Part shown: positions 45,326-55,569 of the stretch, piece after piece
Layout: the number at the start of each line of letters is the position of its first letter
Numbering within the stretch: position 1 is the stretch's first letter
Source of the DNA: Ascarosepion bandense
Lineage: Eukaryota > Mollusca > Cephalopoda > Sepiida > Sepiidae
DNA length: 64,000 bases
Direction of reading: 5' to 3'
Assembly (NCBI GenBank): GCA_037127315.1
Contig: JBBBDQ010001028.1
Coordinates: 3,422,501 to 3,486,500, forward strand
Made by a program: the position numbers and the translations under genes
The notes under the pieces: generated by a model
What the model was told of the DNA's origin: nothing
Database searches by the model: none
The model's input: the letters and a program-made list of their open reading frames with translations, nothing else

Positions 45326-45393
45326 ATCACTACACAAAAATTTTCATGTTTCGAAGCCAGCCCATTATGTTGTTGGCTTCATCCTCAGGTGAT
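45326..45393 (-). ncRNA. Hammerhead ribozyme motif, near complete
   Basis: Minus strand, 5' to 3': stem I ATCAC (45393-45389); CTGAGGA (45388-45382); one unpaired T (45381); stem II GAAGCC/GGCTTC with a 16-nt loop; GAAA (45352-45349); stem III CATGAA/TTTGTG (with G-T pairs); UA at 45332-45331 as the cleavage position; stem I closing GTGAT (45330-45326), five perfect pairs. This is a type I layout with all conserved core residues. The only deviation is the extra U between A9 and stem II. Hammerhead ribozymes in PLE terminal repeats are established; this copy lies downstream of a PLE endonuclease on the same strand. Confidence 0.78.
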
Positions 45394-46058
45394 GTTTTAG
45401 AAATGAGAATTATCTAGTTGAAAAGCCAGTTTATTTGTGTTGGATTTGGGGTTTTTTTTGTTTTTTTTTTGTTTTTTGCGGGGGGTTAGAGGGGTTCGTC
45501 TGTATTTTAAGTTCTGTTGACCTTTTTAAGGTCTTAGGGTTAAGTGTTTGTTTGTGGCTGAGTTCAGGATAGGTTAATCTATTAATCTTGTGAGGGCTGA
45601 GGCTGCTGACGCCTTGCGTGTTATTTGGTTTAGGAGTTGGTAGGTGTTGTTTTGTTTTGGGGTGGTTTCTTCTTAATTTAATTTATGTTATTTTATATTA
45701 GGGTGTGTGCTTTTTTTGTTTTTTTATCTTTTTGTTTTTTATAAAATATATTTTTTATAAAATTTACCTTTCATAACAAAATATTTTATAATATTCTATA
45801 ATATTTAAACTATTTTATAATATTATAAAATATAATATTTTATAATATTTAAGAAATATATTTCTTTTATAAAATCTATCCTTTATAAAACATATTTTAT
45901 AAATATAAAATTTTTTTATTTATTTATTTATCTACTATTCTGCTGTAACTGTATTATTTTTTGTTGGTATTGTATAGAGTTTGTTTTCTTTTTGGTTTAT
46001 TATAGGGTTGTGTATTTTTTGTGTTTTTTGGGGGGGTTCTGGTTGGGGTGTTTTTTCT

Positions 46059-46500
46059 TTACTTAAATTTTAGCGAGAAATATTTGCGATGTTTGCATAT
46101 TACTGCTAATTCGTCTCTACGGTTTAATAAATCGTTGTTGTTAGGGTACTGAAGAATGTGTAATTTTTCACTTAGACATAAAGGGCAGATGTCATTAAGT
46201 GAGTTGCAAGTTCTAGTTTTTTCTAGGATTTTCCATTTTACTTTGGGTTTCTGTTTTGAATCCTTTAGCTTCCAAAAGTATGTGGAAAGGGATGTTTGGT
46301 TTCGGTATAAGCTGTTTTTAAATGAGGTTAGGTGCGAGTACCAGCGCTGCTTAAAAGTATTCTTAGTTGATCCGATATACACTTTATTTATAGTTGGATT
46401 TTCGATGGATGTTATGTTGCATTGCTAGATTATTGAGTTTGTTTTGCATTTATTTTGTAGTGGGCAGTTGCTAGGGTTTCTACAATTACACATGTTTTCG
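46059..46500 (-). pseudogene. PLE GIY-YIG endonuclease domain (family 1b)
   Basis: The linker CNCRNPSNCPLQNKC is followed by TNSII-stop-QCNI (the Tyr of the GIY strand replaced by a stop). The 107-codon open frame 46059-46382 then starts MYIGSTKNTFKQRWYSHLTS with the YIG strand and the conserved Arg, and continues TYFWKLKDSKQKPKVKW, DICPLCLSEKLHIL, and NRRDELAVICKHRKY. It is similar to but distinct from the domain at 15333. One nonsense change aside, it is the best preserved endonuclease in the window. Confidence 0.88.
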
Positions 46501-46554
46501 CTGTCTGTTTACAATTGATTTCCTCCTGCGTTCCACTATTACATTCTATAAGAG

Positions 46555-46620
46555 TATCTGCAGTTTTCTGTGTTTTCCATCAAAACAATGCCATCTGCAT
46601 ATCCCATGTCGTTGAGATTG
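46555..46620 (-). pseudogene. Reverse transcriptase catalytic-box fragment
   Basis: The minus strand reads NLNDMGYADGIVLMENTENC, matching the YADD motif region of a LINE RT with the second Asp as Gly. Only about 22 codons are visible. Confidence 0.4.
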
Positions 46621-47009
46621 TATCAATCATTGCAATCCTTCTTGTTTTCTTGATAATATTTCTCTTTAAATATTAAATAAATCTAGCGATAGGTAGTGTT
46701 CTACTTATTTTAGTTTCTCAGTTTGTTTTCTATCCCTATGAATTCAGTTTTCCCTCAGCATATATTCAATATTATCTTAATTCATTTCCTCAATAAATCT
46801 AGTTTTTCTAGTAATTCCACGCTTAATCTGAAAAATATCACATTCACGATATTTCATAGTTTATTATAATTATCAAGAACCATGAAATCACATGTAGCTC
46901 TGACTACACTTGTCACTTCTTCAACTTTGAAAAATATCTATTTTTTAAATTTTATACCTTTCTCTCTTGCATTGATATTGCTTTTTACATCTGTTCTGGT
47001 GTTTCTGTT

Positions 47010-47203
47010 ATGTATTTAAAAATTCTTGATAAAATCAAAAGAAGAATTTGTCATATTATCGGTCTTAACCCGGCATCTCGGCTTCTATCACATTCTTACC
47101 GCTCCCTGAGCCTCTCTGAGCACTATAATTTATCTTACACATTTTTATGTCCACCATTTGTTCGTGCATTGGATATTGCTGTAAACATATAGTCGGAGGC
47201 TTC

Positions 47204-47248
<45 letters not shown>

Positions 47249-47660
47249 ATACTAGATAAAGCACAAAGAACAATCTACAATGCCATTGGTTCTGACCTGT
47301 CATCTCGGATTCAGTCACTTTCCCACATTTTTTTAGTACCTCGGTTTTACTACAAATTATTAGATCGACAGTTAGGTCTCATCATTTTAAATTTTAAATT
47401 TTTAGATGTAACTGTAAGTTCTATGCTAACAATCTATTCTCTCGCACTTCTCGATTGTGAAACTCTCTTCCAGGCTGTTCCTTTTTAATCAAATTTGATT
47501 TTAAAGTCTAAATGTAATGTCAAACGCTATTTTCTGTCTTCTTAATTCCTGTTTTGTTATTATACTCTGTCTTTAGTAATATTTTCTTTTTCTTATACTT
47601 TTCACGCTCAGTAACTCTTTGTGCCTTAGTAGCTCTGTAGCTTTGCTCAGGGTGAAATGA
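47010..47660 (+). pseudogene. CR1-like LINE C-terminus interrupted by (TA)n
   Basis: ILDKIKRRICHIIGLNPASR and, after a (TA)n array (47208-47247), TILDKAQRTIYNAIGSDLSS with RIQSLSH are two versions of the same RT C-terminal segment (LLDRIQRKAIRLIxD...RLxSLSHRR). The second continues in shifted frames to an LPGCSF/FKV+CNVKRYF ending and a LINE-type 3' tail near 47640. Either two adjacent truncated LINEs or a local duplication. Confidence 0.65.
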
Positions 47661-47982
47661 ATCTCAATGTTCTCAGATAAGAAGAACATACAACTGTCCA
47701 TAAGAAAATACTGGTTTCCGAAGAAACAATTCAAATTTGTAGAAAGTTCAACCTTGTGATTAGTTCATTTCTATTGGAAATCATTATGTCAAAATATATA
47801 TCTCTAAAATAAAATTGTACCCAAAATGTGAAGTCTGAAGAAATAAACTTTTAATTCTGATTATAGATTATTAACTTTGCTTCAGGTATCACGTATGATG
47901 TACATTAGCAATGGTCCATCTTGTTCCGTTGCCTTATCAATGCCTGAAAGGGTCGAAATGTTGCCTTATCATTGTGGTAAAA

Positions 47983-48860
47983 TCATGAGTTTAATGGGTT
48001 AAAATATTTAGACGTAATGTTAGTTATGTCGTCTTCACTTCCTTCATTAATTACACCAGCTCTTCGATATGTAACTATTTCTTCTGGCAATATCTCTAAC
48101 ACTTCATTAAGTACTGATGCATCGCTGTCTTGGGAGTGTATCGCTGTTTTGGTAGTTTTTGGAAGTTTATCGCTGTTTTGGGAGTGTTGATATTTTTCTT
48201 GATGCATAATCATCCAGTGTCGCATTGGAAAATACCCCACCTAGCAAAAAAAGGTTGAGTTGAAGCTTCCATTATGTCATAATCAGAACTATAAACTTTC
48301 TACCATTTTTCTAAATACTCTACACCCTATTCTCGGTTATCTTTCTTTTGTATTCATAGTTTGAATAACATCATTAAATGATTAGATTTCAGAGGTCATA
48401 TGTTTTTAAATATATAATTCGATTATTGTTTTTCCTTTCGCACTCTCTTCCGGCTTCTTGCTTTCCAGTCAACTTTGATCTTCAAAAGTTTAAATGCAAC
48501 ATCAGTAATTATCTTGTGTCTTCTTAATTCATGTTATTTCATTGGTCTTTCTCCTTAATAATGTTTTATTTTTAATTTTTCTCCTATGTTGCCACGCTCA
48601 TTGACCCCATGCGGCTTTATTTTGATTTCAGAGAAATTAAATTAATATTTCAGATTTTTTTTGATTTCAGAGAAATTAAATTAATATTTCAGTTTTAATA
48701 CATAACAATACCATTAGTAAGTGTTGACTAAAATCTCCACCAAATAAATTCACCTTTGCTTCATATACAGTATCAAAACTGGAGACATTCATCGAGGTCA
48801 CCGAGAGCTTGAACTAAAAATGATGCTTCATCAATAATGAAAAGAATTTGATTTCTGGTA
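47983..48860 (-). pseudogene. Helitron-type (Pif1-like) helicase remnants
   Basis: The minus strand at about 48835-48775 reads QILFIIDEASFLVQALGDLD with a Walker B DEAS. Shortly downstream in another frame AKVNLFGGDFSQ resembles helicase motif III (GGDFRQ). After a LINE tail, the 85-codon frame 47983-48240 contains VLEILPEEIVTYRRAGVINE and DITNITSKYFNPLNS, like the ETI/TY...NYPxEFLNSL segment of Helitron helicases. The Rep/HUH domain is not present. Assignment to Helitron rather than a cellular Pif1 is inferred from that segment. Confidence 0.6.
48425..48650 (+). mobile_element. LINE 3' end
   Basis: Frame text LPASCFPVNFDLQKFKCNIS and NYLVSS is the CR1-like ORF2 terminus, followed by a 3' tail with CCCCATGCGGCTTTATTTTG. 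It sits inside the helicase remnant in opposite orientation. Confidence 0.65.
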
Positions 48861-48869
48861 AAGGAAACG

Positions 48870-49452
48870 TCATCAGAAGTCAAGAATATATAGCAACACT
48901 CGTTTCATTTAATAGATATAGTTTAATGCGGTGTGTACAAGAAACTACAAGATGTACTGTTATTCTATAACCGCAAAAGGAAATTGAAAGTAATGATTCT
49001 ATCAAATCCATCATGTGTCAACATAAAATTAACTTGCCTGTGAGACAATGCCGGGTTGATTGACACGGCAACGTTTACAATTATAGTTTCTCTTTCTGGG
49101 CATTGCTTAGTCAGTAGTTCCCAAATGGTGTGGTGCGCCTCATAGATGAAACATAAAAGGATAGCAGGTGAAACAGAATGATTGAAAGAGAATCAAAAGT
49201 TTAGAAACAGTTTCAAAAATTAATATGCCGAAAATAAACATGATTTCGAAATCTAAAATATCATTCTTGATTACTTGTGTCACAGCATAAATAGTTATAA
49301 TTATTGAGCTATTTTATCACTGTTATATTTTGTCATTATATTAAGTATTAAGAATATCGTTACTAACGTCTGCAAATCGGAGGAGAAAGTTATCAATCAT
49401 GATGTTGTCACTTCAAATCCGCGGTTATCTCCCTTAAAACCCACACTCCGTC

Positions 49453-49486
<34 letters not shown>

Positions 49487-50095
49487 GTACATTTTATCTC
49501 ATACATTTTGGTGACAGACGATTAAATATTCATTCTGAAAATGCTCCTCCGGGAAAAAATGTTGGCAGCCACTTGTAGTTGATAAATATTTGCTTCACAG
49601 TTACATGTACCTCGAGTATGTTTGTATTTTTTAATGGCTGGGATTCTTTTAATAAGTGTTGAACCAATACATAGCTTAAGTTCTGCTCAAGGTAATGGAT
49701 TGATTGGTGAAATAAACGAAGATTATGAGTATATGTTGGATAGATAGCTGTTTACCCTGGATTTGAAGAAGTTAAATTGTAGTGATCGGAGAAAGATTTT
49801 CCCTACAGTCTGTTTCACAAAAGAAGCGGTTCTTATAAAAAGGCGGTGGAACTTCCTCTCTGTCAATGAGAAGGAGATTACTCTGTATACATGGAAACGT
49901 CTGAACTAGTGGGACTAATAAATATAAGCTCGTTTGAATATTTTTCATGAAAAATATTGATAGTCTGTGATGTGTGTTTATAGCTACATCACGTTGAAAC
50001 ATTGGTTCCCGCGATAAAGCAGAACCTGATTCGGTACCTAGATCGTTGACCGATTGAGAATATCAGGCATTGTCAGCTTGAGTGTGCGGATGGTG
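48870..50095. other. Non-coding stretch with (ATT)n and a dispersed repeat
   Basis: (ATT)n at 49456-49487. The segment about 49735-49930 (AGTCTGTTTCACAAAAGAAGCG) resembles 21010-21090. No coding frame recognised. Confidence 0.55.
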
Positions 50096-50100
50096 TATGA

Positions 50101-50250
50101 GTGTGCGGGTGGTGTAATAGATAAAGGCTCCAAATTTTTAAGCGATGAGTGAGGTTCAAATTTTAACCTAGTTCGTAATATTCACCTACGCGCAAATACC
50201 CTTCGGAAAGGTATGAATCCACCTTTTCTTCCCTCCAGATCTGGGTTAAT
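50101..50250 (+). mobile_element. tRNA-derived SINE, family A, 5' half
   Basis: GTGGTGTAATAGATAAAGGC head, CACCTACGCGCAAATACCCT and GGAAAGGTATGAATCCACC, then CTTCCCTCCAG. Truncated before the 3' hairpin. Confidence 0.7.
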
Positions 50251-50259
50251 TATTAAGAC

Positions 50260-52540
50260 TTATATTACTAAATCATTATTATCTCTCCTCTACGAAAATC
50301 CTTACAATCAAAAATATTATCTGGCTTTAAATAAACTGCAAAGTGTTGATATGGCGTAGAAAACAAATCAATCAGTTGCGATGATTCATCTGTTGGAAAG
50401 AAGTTGTAGGATTGAAAATAATTTATCACCCACAAGGCCACATAAAAGGTTTTAAACTGTATCAATGTTGAAAAGTGATTATTGGGAAACTCTAGCCAAT
50501 ATTATGCAGCAATATTCCATTTTTATTCTGATTTGACTCTTGTGAAGATACAGCACGGAGATGGGTGTTAGGCGCTTTCTAAAACAAGGAACCGATCAAT
50601 TTTTACCAGATATTGAACAGCTGGTTTCATTTTCAAAAATAATTCTATAAATTACATAGCATATATATATATATATATTATTAATTAAATCACGGGTTTC
50701 ATTCTCTAGTCTCTAATGATTCCCTTCTTAGTTACTTTCAATCATTGAATATTCATGAGTTTCGCACTGTTGCGTTAATTGATTGACCATATATTTTCTA
50801 AATATTTTCGGCAACTATATTGGCAACTGAGATAAAAAACTTGTCCTAGTGCATTGTCATACGAAGAATTTTTAAGAGATACTGTCTTGTGAAGTCGTCT
50901 TTAAATATATTTGTAAGAATCCCATTAAAATCTTTGTTTCCCCGTTATTTAGAAAGTTATTACATGCGTTTCACCCTCCATTGCATCAAATAAATAATAA
51001 ACAATTCCGTTTTGATTTCGACGAAGGACTGAATAAAAATATTTATTAGAGACGCTGTTTGGTTTTAGTGAGAAACAGAAAAAAGGGAAGAAAGAAAGAA
51101 AGAAAGAAAGAAAGGGGGAGGGAGTGAGGGAAAGCAGAGATGGCGACAATTTTCTTATGCGTTTAACGTCTACTTAAAGAAAACATACTCAATTCTGAAG
51201 CTGTTTATCTTCTTTAAATAATGACCTGCATTCATACTTATGATTGTTATTGTAATATTTTGCTAAAGTTGCTATGCTAAAATATTTAATAATACAACGC
51301 GAGAATTTCCATGGATACTCTAGAGTTGTGGAAATCGCAGGGAACTTATTCAATCATTAAATTAAGAATTTTGATTCATCAGAAAATTCGAAGAAAAAGA
51401 CAATGCAATGTTCATGGGTACTGCTTGTGAAAGATTGACTTATCGCTTTTATTAATTTCTTCATATTAATACTTTTACAGTCTCATTTCTATAGCATTGT
51501 TGCTTAGCATTCTGGTTTGATTGCAAAATATATCACTGACGCTCTTTGGCTTTACTGAAGAAAAAGGAGCGAAGATAGAGGCGGAAATAAAAGTGTCATG
51601 CATTTAAAGTCTGCTTCAATGAAATGGAAACTCTGGTTAAAATTTAATCTTTTCATTTGTACCCACTTACTCTTTTATACAATGAACGACATTCATACTT
51701 ATTATGGTTAAGGCAAAATTTTGTTAAATTTGTCAAACTCAAATGTTTAATGATTTAATAAAGAAGTTATCATGGATATTTTATATTCCTGGATTTTTTT
51801 AGGAACGTATTCAGTCATTAACTTAAGAATAATAACCCATCAGAAAAATCAAATCGTAGAACTGTGTAATTCCATAGGGTGCTACTAGTGCTATAAACAG
51901 TTTTCAAATATTTAAAATGTGTAAAATAACAGAAAGTGAAAACAGAATTTGCAAGGAAATTTCTCTTTTAAATTGGCTTGATACATTCAGTTGACTAGAT
52001 CAAGATAATTTCAGATCAACATGATCATTAAAAATCATTTCAAACGCCAGGCCAAATTATTGCGTATGTAAGTGAGAAATAAATCGGGATTAATAACAAA
52101 TGGTATTGAATCTTGCTCATTTTTCGCCATATTACGAAATTTTTAAAATGGAATGAAGATAGCGTTGGAATAAGAGGAACAGTACGATAAACAACAATCT
52201 GTTTGTGAAGCTTATGTAATAAATATTCGCTCATGCAATTGTTGAAAGAATAGTTAAACTAAGTATGATTAATTTCAATGAACTTCATCCGGCAACGTTT
52301 ACGCTGGCGTACACTAAGCATTTATGAAAGAGTTTTCTATCTTTAAATATAGAACTGAAATGTTGATTGATTGCAAATAGATTATCAACAAAAGTTCTTG
52401 ATTGCTGGTTTCATTTTGAAGTGTCCAAGACATTTATTAAAGAGATATGTCGATTAGGATTCATATATAGAAAAATTTATAGGTATATAATTGGATAATA
52501 AGTGGCGTAGAGTGCTGCTAATTCATGGAATTTGATTGGC
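50260..52540. other. AT-rich non-coding stretch
   Basis: Short (TA)n at 50660-50678 and (GAAA)n at 51086-51114. Two segments, about 51180-51350 and 51650-51830, share a diverged order of words (AATGAC/AACGACATTCATACTTAT, CATGGATA), suggesting an old local duplication. Confidence 0.45.
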
Positions 52541-52545
52541 ACGTT

Positions 52546-52547
<2 letters not shown>

Positions 52548-52603
<56 letters not shown>

Positions 52604-52692
52604 CAGCGCTTGGTAGAAGGAGGCAGACTTTTTAGCATGTATATTATCATTATATTATACCCAATAGCTGAGAGTGTTCTAATTCATTGCTG

Positions 52693-52755
<63 letters not shown>
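52548..52755. repeat. (TA)n - SINE-B fragment - (TA)n
   Basis: TA arrays at 52548-52600 and 52696-52755 enclose about 95 bp matching 570-660 (GGCAGACTTTTTAGC, ACCCAATAGCT, TCTAATTCATT). The same SINE family abuts (TA)n at 446 and 63690. Confidence 0.8.
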
Positions 52756-52756
<1 letters not shown>

Positions 52757-53100
52757 GAATCAAATTCCATATGCCATAATTTATATTATATATATATAAA
52801 CAGACAGCGGAAAAAAAACATCCCACATAATGGTAAATCACTAGTGATAATTATATTTTTTATTTAGCTAATTTCTTACAATTATGTGGTAGGTATTTCT
52901 TGGGTGTATATGTGGCAAGTATTTCTGCTGCACCATGTATATGTATATGTGTATGAGTGTGTATGCGTGTGAGTGTATGTACAAAATCAGTTTACTTTTA
53001 TCCCATTCTCTACTCCTATTGTTTATGGCTTTCTTTGGTCTTTTTCTTTGTCTTTTTCTTTATTAATTAAATATTTTCTAAAGTATTTTAATAAATAATT

Positions 53101-53331
53101 ATTGGGTAGCCTAAAATGTTTTCAAATGTTTGTTAAATGGCAACAGATGTGTTTAGTTTTAACAATTAAAAACTATCCTCTTACTTATAATCCCAGAAAT
53201 ATTGGAGAGCGCCTTTTTAAGACAATTCGTAGCATTGACATACATTTATTGATGTTAATTATGGATGAAAAAAAACAGCATTTTCAACATATTATGCCTT
53301 TTGATTTTATGAAAGGTAAAAAATCGTCTTG
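53101..53331 (+). mobile_element. mariner 5' end, truncated
   Basis: Begins TTGGGTAGCCTAAAATG, a mariner-like terminal repeat. After about 160 bp of leader comes MDEKKQHFQHIMPFDFMKGK, matching the transposase N-terminus. Similarity ends at 53331, so only the first ~23 codons remain. Confidence 0.7.
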
Positions 53332-53792
53332 AAGGAAACAGGATTTGAGTAGTTTATAAACTGTTTATTGTTCATTCGCGGGAAGAATATCTCCACCTCC
53401 AGTTGAGAACGCAGGCTAATACTGTATCTGATTGACGATGTTCCTAAATATTTAAATATGACTCTCAAGTCATCTTGACTATCTCATCCTTCAAACTTAA
53501 GAAAAAAGAACGCATGGAAAAATTATTATCTAACACAACACCCGATCATAAACAGAGATTCACAACATGTCAGATCCTGGGTTAATGTTTGACTATTGAC
53601 AAGTAAATCAAGTAAATATGCCAACTGAATCTTAATTCAAAACGACAAAAATAGGTAAATGAAAATCGAAAACCATATGTCATGCCTGGTGTAGCATTGC
53701 GACATGTATTATTATTATTATTAAACCGCTTTCAAAGAACAATTTTAATCCGTATATAAAAATTGAAGTTTCATTTATTTTCCTTTTTTTAG

Positions 53793-53851
53793 GCTGGAAT
53801 GTTTGGAAGCAGAGAAGCATCGCAAAGATGCTTATCCGGGCTTCATTTACC
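53793..53851 (+). CDS. Candidate internal exon of an unidentified host gene
   Basis: The 59-bp segment lies between a strong acceptor (TTCCTTTTTTTAG) and a consensus donor (GTGAGT). After one leading base it reads LECLEAEKHRKDAYPGFIY and leaves one base. The leading G completes the AA left by the candidate exon at 1894-1951, giving continuous FLEK-LECLEAEKHRKD text that looks like one charged helix. That phase match, the good splice sites and the codon-like composition support a real exon; the microsatellite just downstream is intronic. A possible next exon at about 54088-54131 has an acceptor but a weak donor. Protein not recognised. Confidence 0.55.
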
Positions 53852-53877
53852 GTGAGTTAATTTATCCATTTCTTCTT

Positions 53878-53938
53878 TCTTCTTTCTTTCTTTCTTTCTT
53901 TCTTTCCTTCCTTCCTTCCTTCCTTCCTTCCTTCCTTC
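53878..53938. repeat. (TTTC)n(TTCC)n microsatellite
   Basis: Pyrimidine tetranucleotide array about 25 bp after the candidate donor. Confidence 0.95.
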
Positions 53939-54549
53939 ACTTCATTTTTCTTTCCCATTATTCGTTCAGTTTGTTGAAAACGTGTTTGTTTCACACTAGA
54001 TGCTCTATTTATTCTAAGCAAGACGCATTTGATATTGGCGTCTCAAAGGAAACTATAAACAGTGCGCGTTTATTTTCAGGATTTGTTTCTAAATCCTTAA
54101 AACATCATACTGCATTGGCAGGTAGCGAAAACGCACGTTTTTCAAGATATTTTTGTACAGCTAATTTTATTTTTAAATTTAAAAGTTCTTCTCACCAAAA
54201 AGTAGTGCATTATTTGACGTCAAAGACTTAATGTAATTGTCATGGTGTAATTTAAGGAAAAAGATTGCAAAAGGAACCGTGAAAACACCATGGTTTGGTA
54301 TACTGACAATAGACTTCTATCCTATTGACAACTAGTCATTTTAATATTGCATTATTTTATAATGTGCTTCCATATTTTAAATATTGCACTAATTTAGCAG
54401 AAACGTTTACAATTATTTTTGCGAAATTACTGCCGTTTATGTTACGTATAGTCTTTGCAAATTCTTCTACAATGTAGCGATCAAATAGACATGGCAGGTT
54501 CTTGACTTTTTCAAATATATTAGCGCGAAATGAAGCATAAAGCCGATTC

Positions 54550-55035
54550 TTACGGAGATATCATCTGTATATAGTATTTTATACATAAATAACACCTGTA
54601 TATTATCATTCATACGGAGATATTACCTTACATCTTCATTCTTGCATGGATATCACCAGTACATCGTCATTTATAAGAAGATATCACCTATATATCGGCA
54701 TCCATAAGAATATATGACTAGTTATAAAAAGATATACCGTCGGTAATACGGTGATATCACATATATAGTAATTTATACGGAGATATCACATGTATATCGT
54801 CATTCATAGAGAGATATCACATATAAATCGGCATTCATAAGTAGATATCGTCTGTACACATCATTCATTGGAGATATGTGTAGTCATTCATGTCTGGATA
54901 TCATTTTTATAACGTTTTATAACCTGTATATCGTCTTTCATACGGAAATATCGCCTGTGTATCAGCTTTCATGAGGAGACATCGCTTTTATATCATCATT
55001 CATACAGAGATATCACCTGTATATAGTTATTGTTA
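54550..55035. repeat. Degenerate ~31-bp minisatellite
   Basis: Roughly fifteen imperfect units built on GATATCACCTGTATATC and GTCATTCATACGGA. Copies vary by indels and substitutions, which marks an old array. Confidence 0.85.
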
Positions 55036-55179
55036 CCTGCATATGTTCATTTGTTTTAATTAGTAGAGGCTATTACTATAGTTATACTCGCTATTAGTTT
55101 AATAAATCCGAAAACTTTAAAAATACCAAAACAGTATTTATTTCGATCACATGATTGATCAATTTATATCTGGTAGGGG

Positions 55180-55565
55180 GATGATTGACATTTTCATATT
55201 CCATCATTATAATTTCATAAAAGAAAGAAAGAATAGGAGAGTGTGAGATAGAAAAATTAGAAGAAAATACAAAAAGAAGAAAAGGACATAAAGCGAAAAT
55301 GAGAGAAGAAAAAAAAGAAGACAGAGAAAACAAAGTGAGAAAGAAAGAAAATAAGGTGAGTGAGAATAAAAGAAGAAGATAGAGAAAATCAGAGAGAGAA
55401 AAGTAAAAAGGAGAAAACGAAGATTCAGAATGAAAAAGAAAAGAGGTAATAGAAGAAAAAGATGGTAGAAAATGATAGATAAAGATTAGAGGTGAGAGAG
55501 AAACTGAAACCGAGAAAAAAGAGGAAAAAAGAAAAGAAAAAGAAGTAGAAAGAAAAGTGAGATAA
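55180..55565. repeat. Purine-rich tract
   Basis: About 380 bp dominated by GAAAG/GAGAAA words on the + strand with few pyrimidines. Confidence 0.85.
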
Positions 55566-55569
55566 TCGA

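Larger units (their letters stand above)
45289..46500 (-). mobile_element. PLE family 1b: endonuclease plus 3' end with hammerhead motif
   Basis: Minus strand: Cys-rich linker and GIY-YIG domain (46500-46059), about 650 bp of T- and AT-rich 3' sequence (low-complexity ATTTTATAA words at 45740-45915), then a hammerhead motif and 40 bp to the (TA)n array. The RT is missing. Confidence 0.8.

Noticed and set aside
49441..49490. (ATT)n as a CRISPR-like or satellite array
   Set aside because: A simple trinucleotide repeat with no spacers.
54088..54131. Third exon candidate after TTTATTTTCAG
   Set aside because: Phase would fit, but the donor (GTAGCG) is weak and the composition is not distinctive; mentioned only as a possibility.
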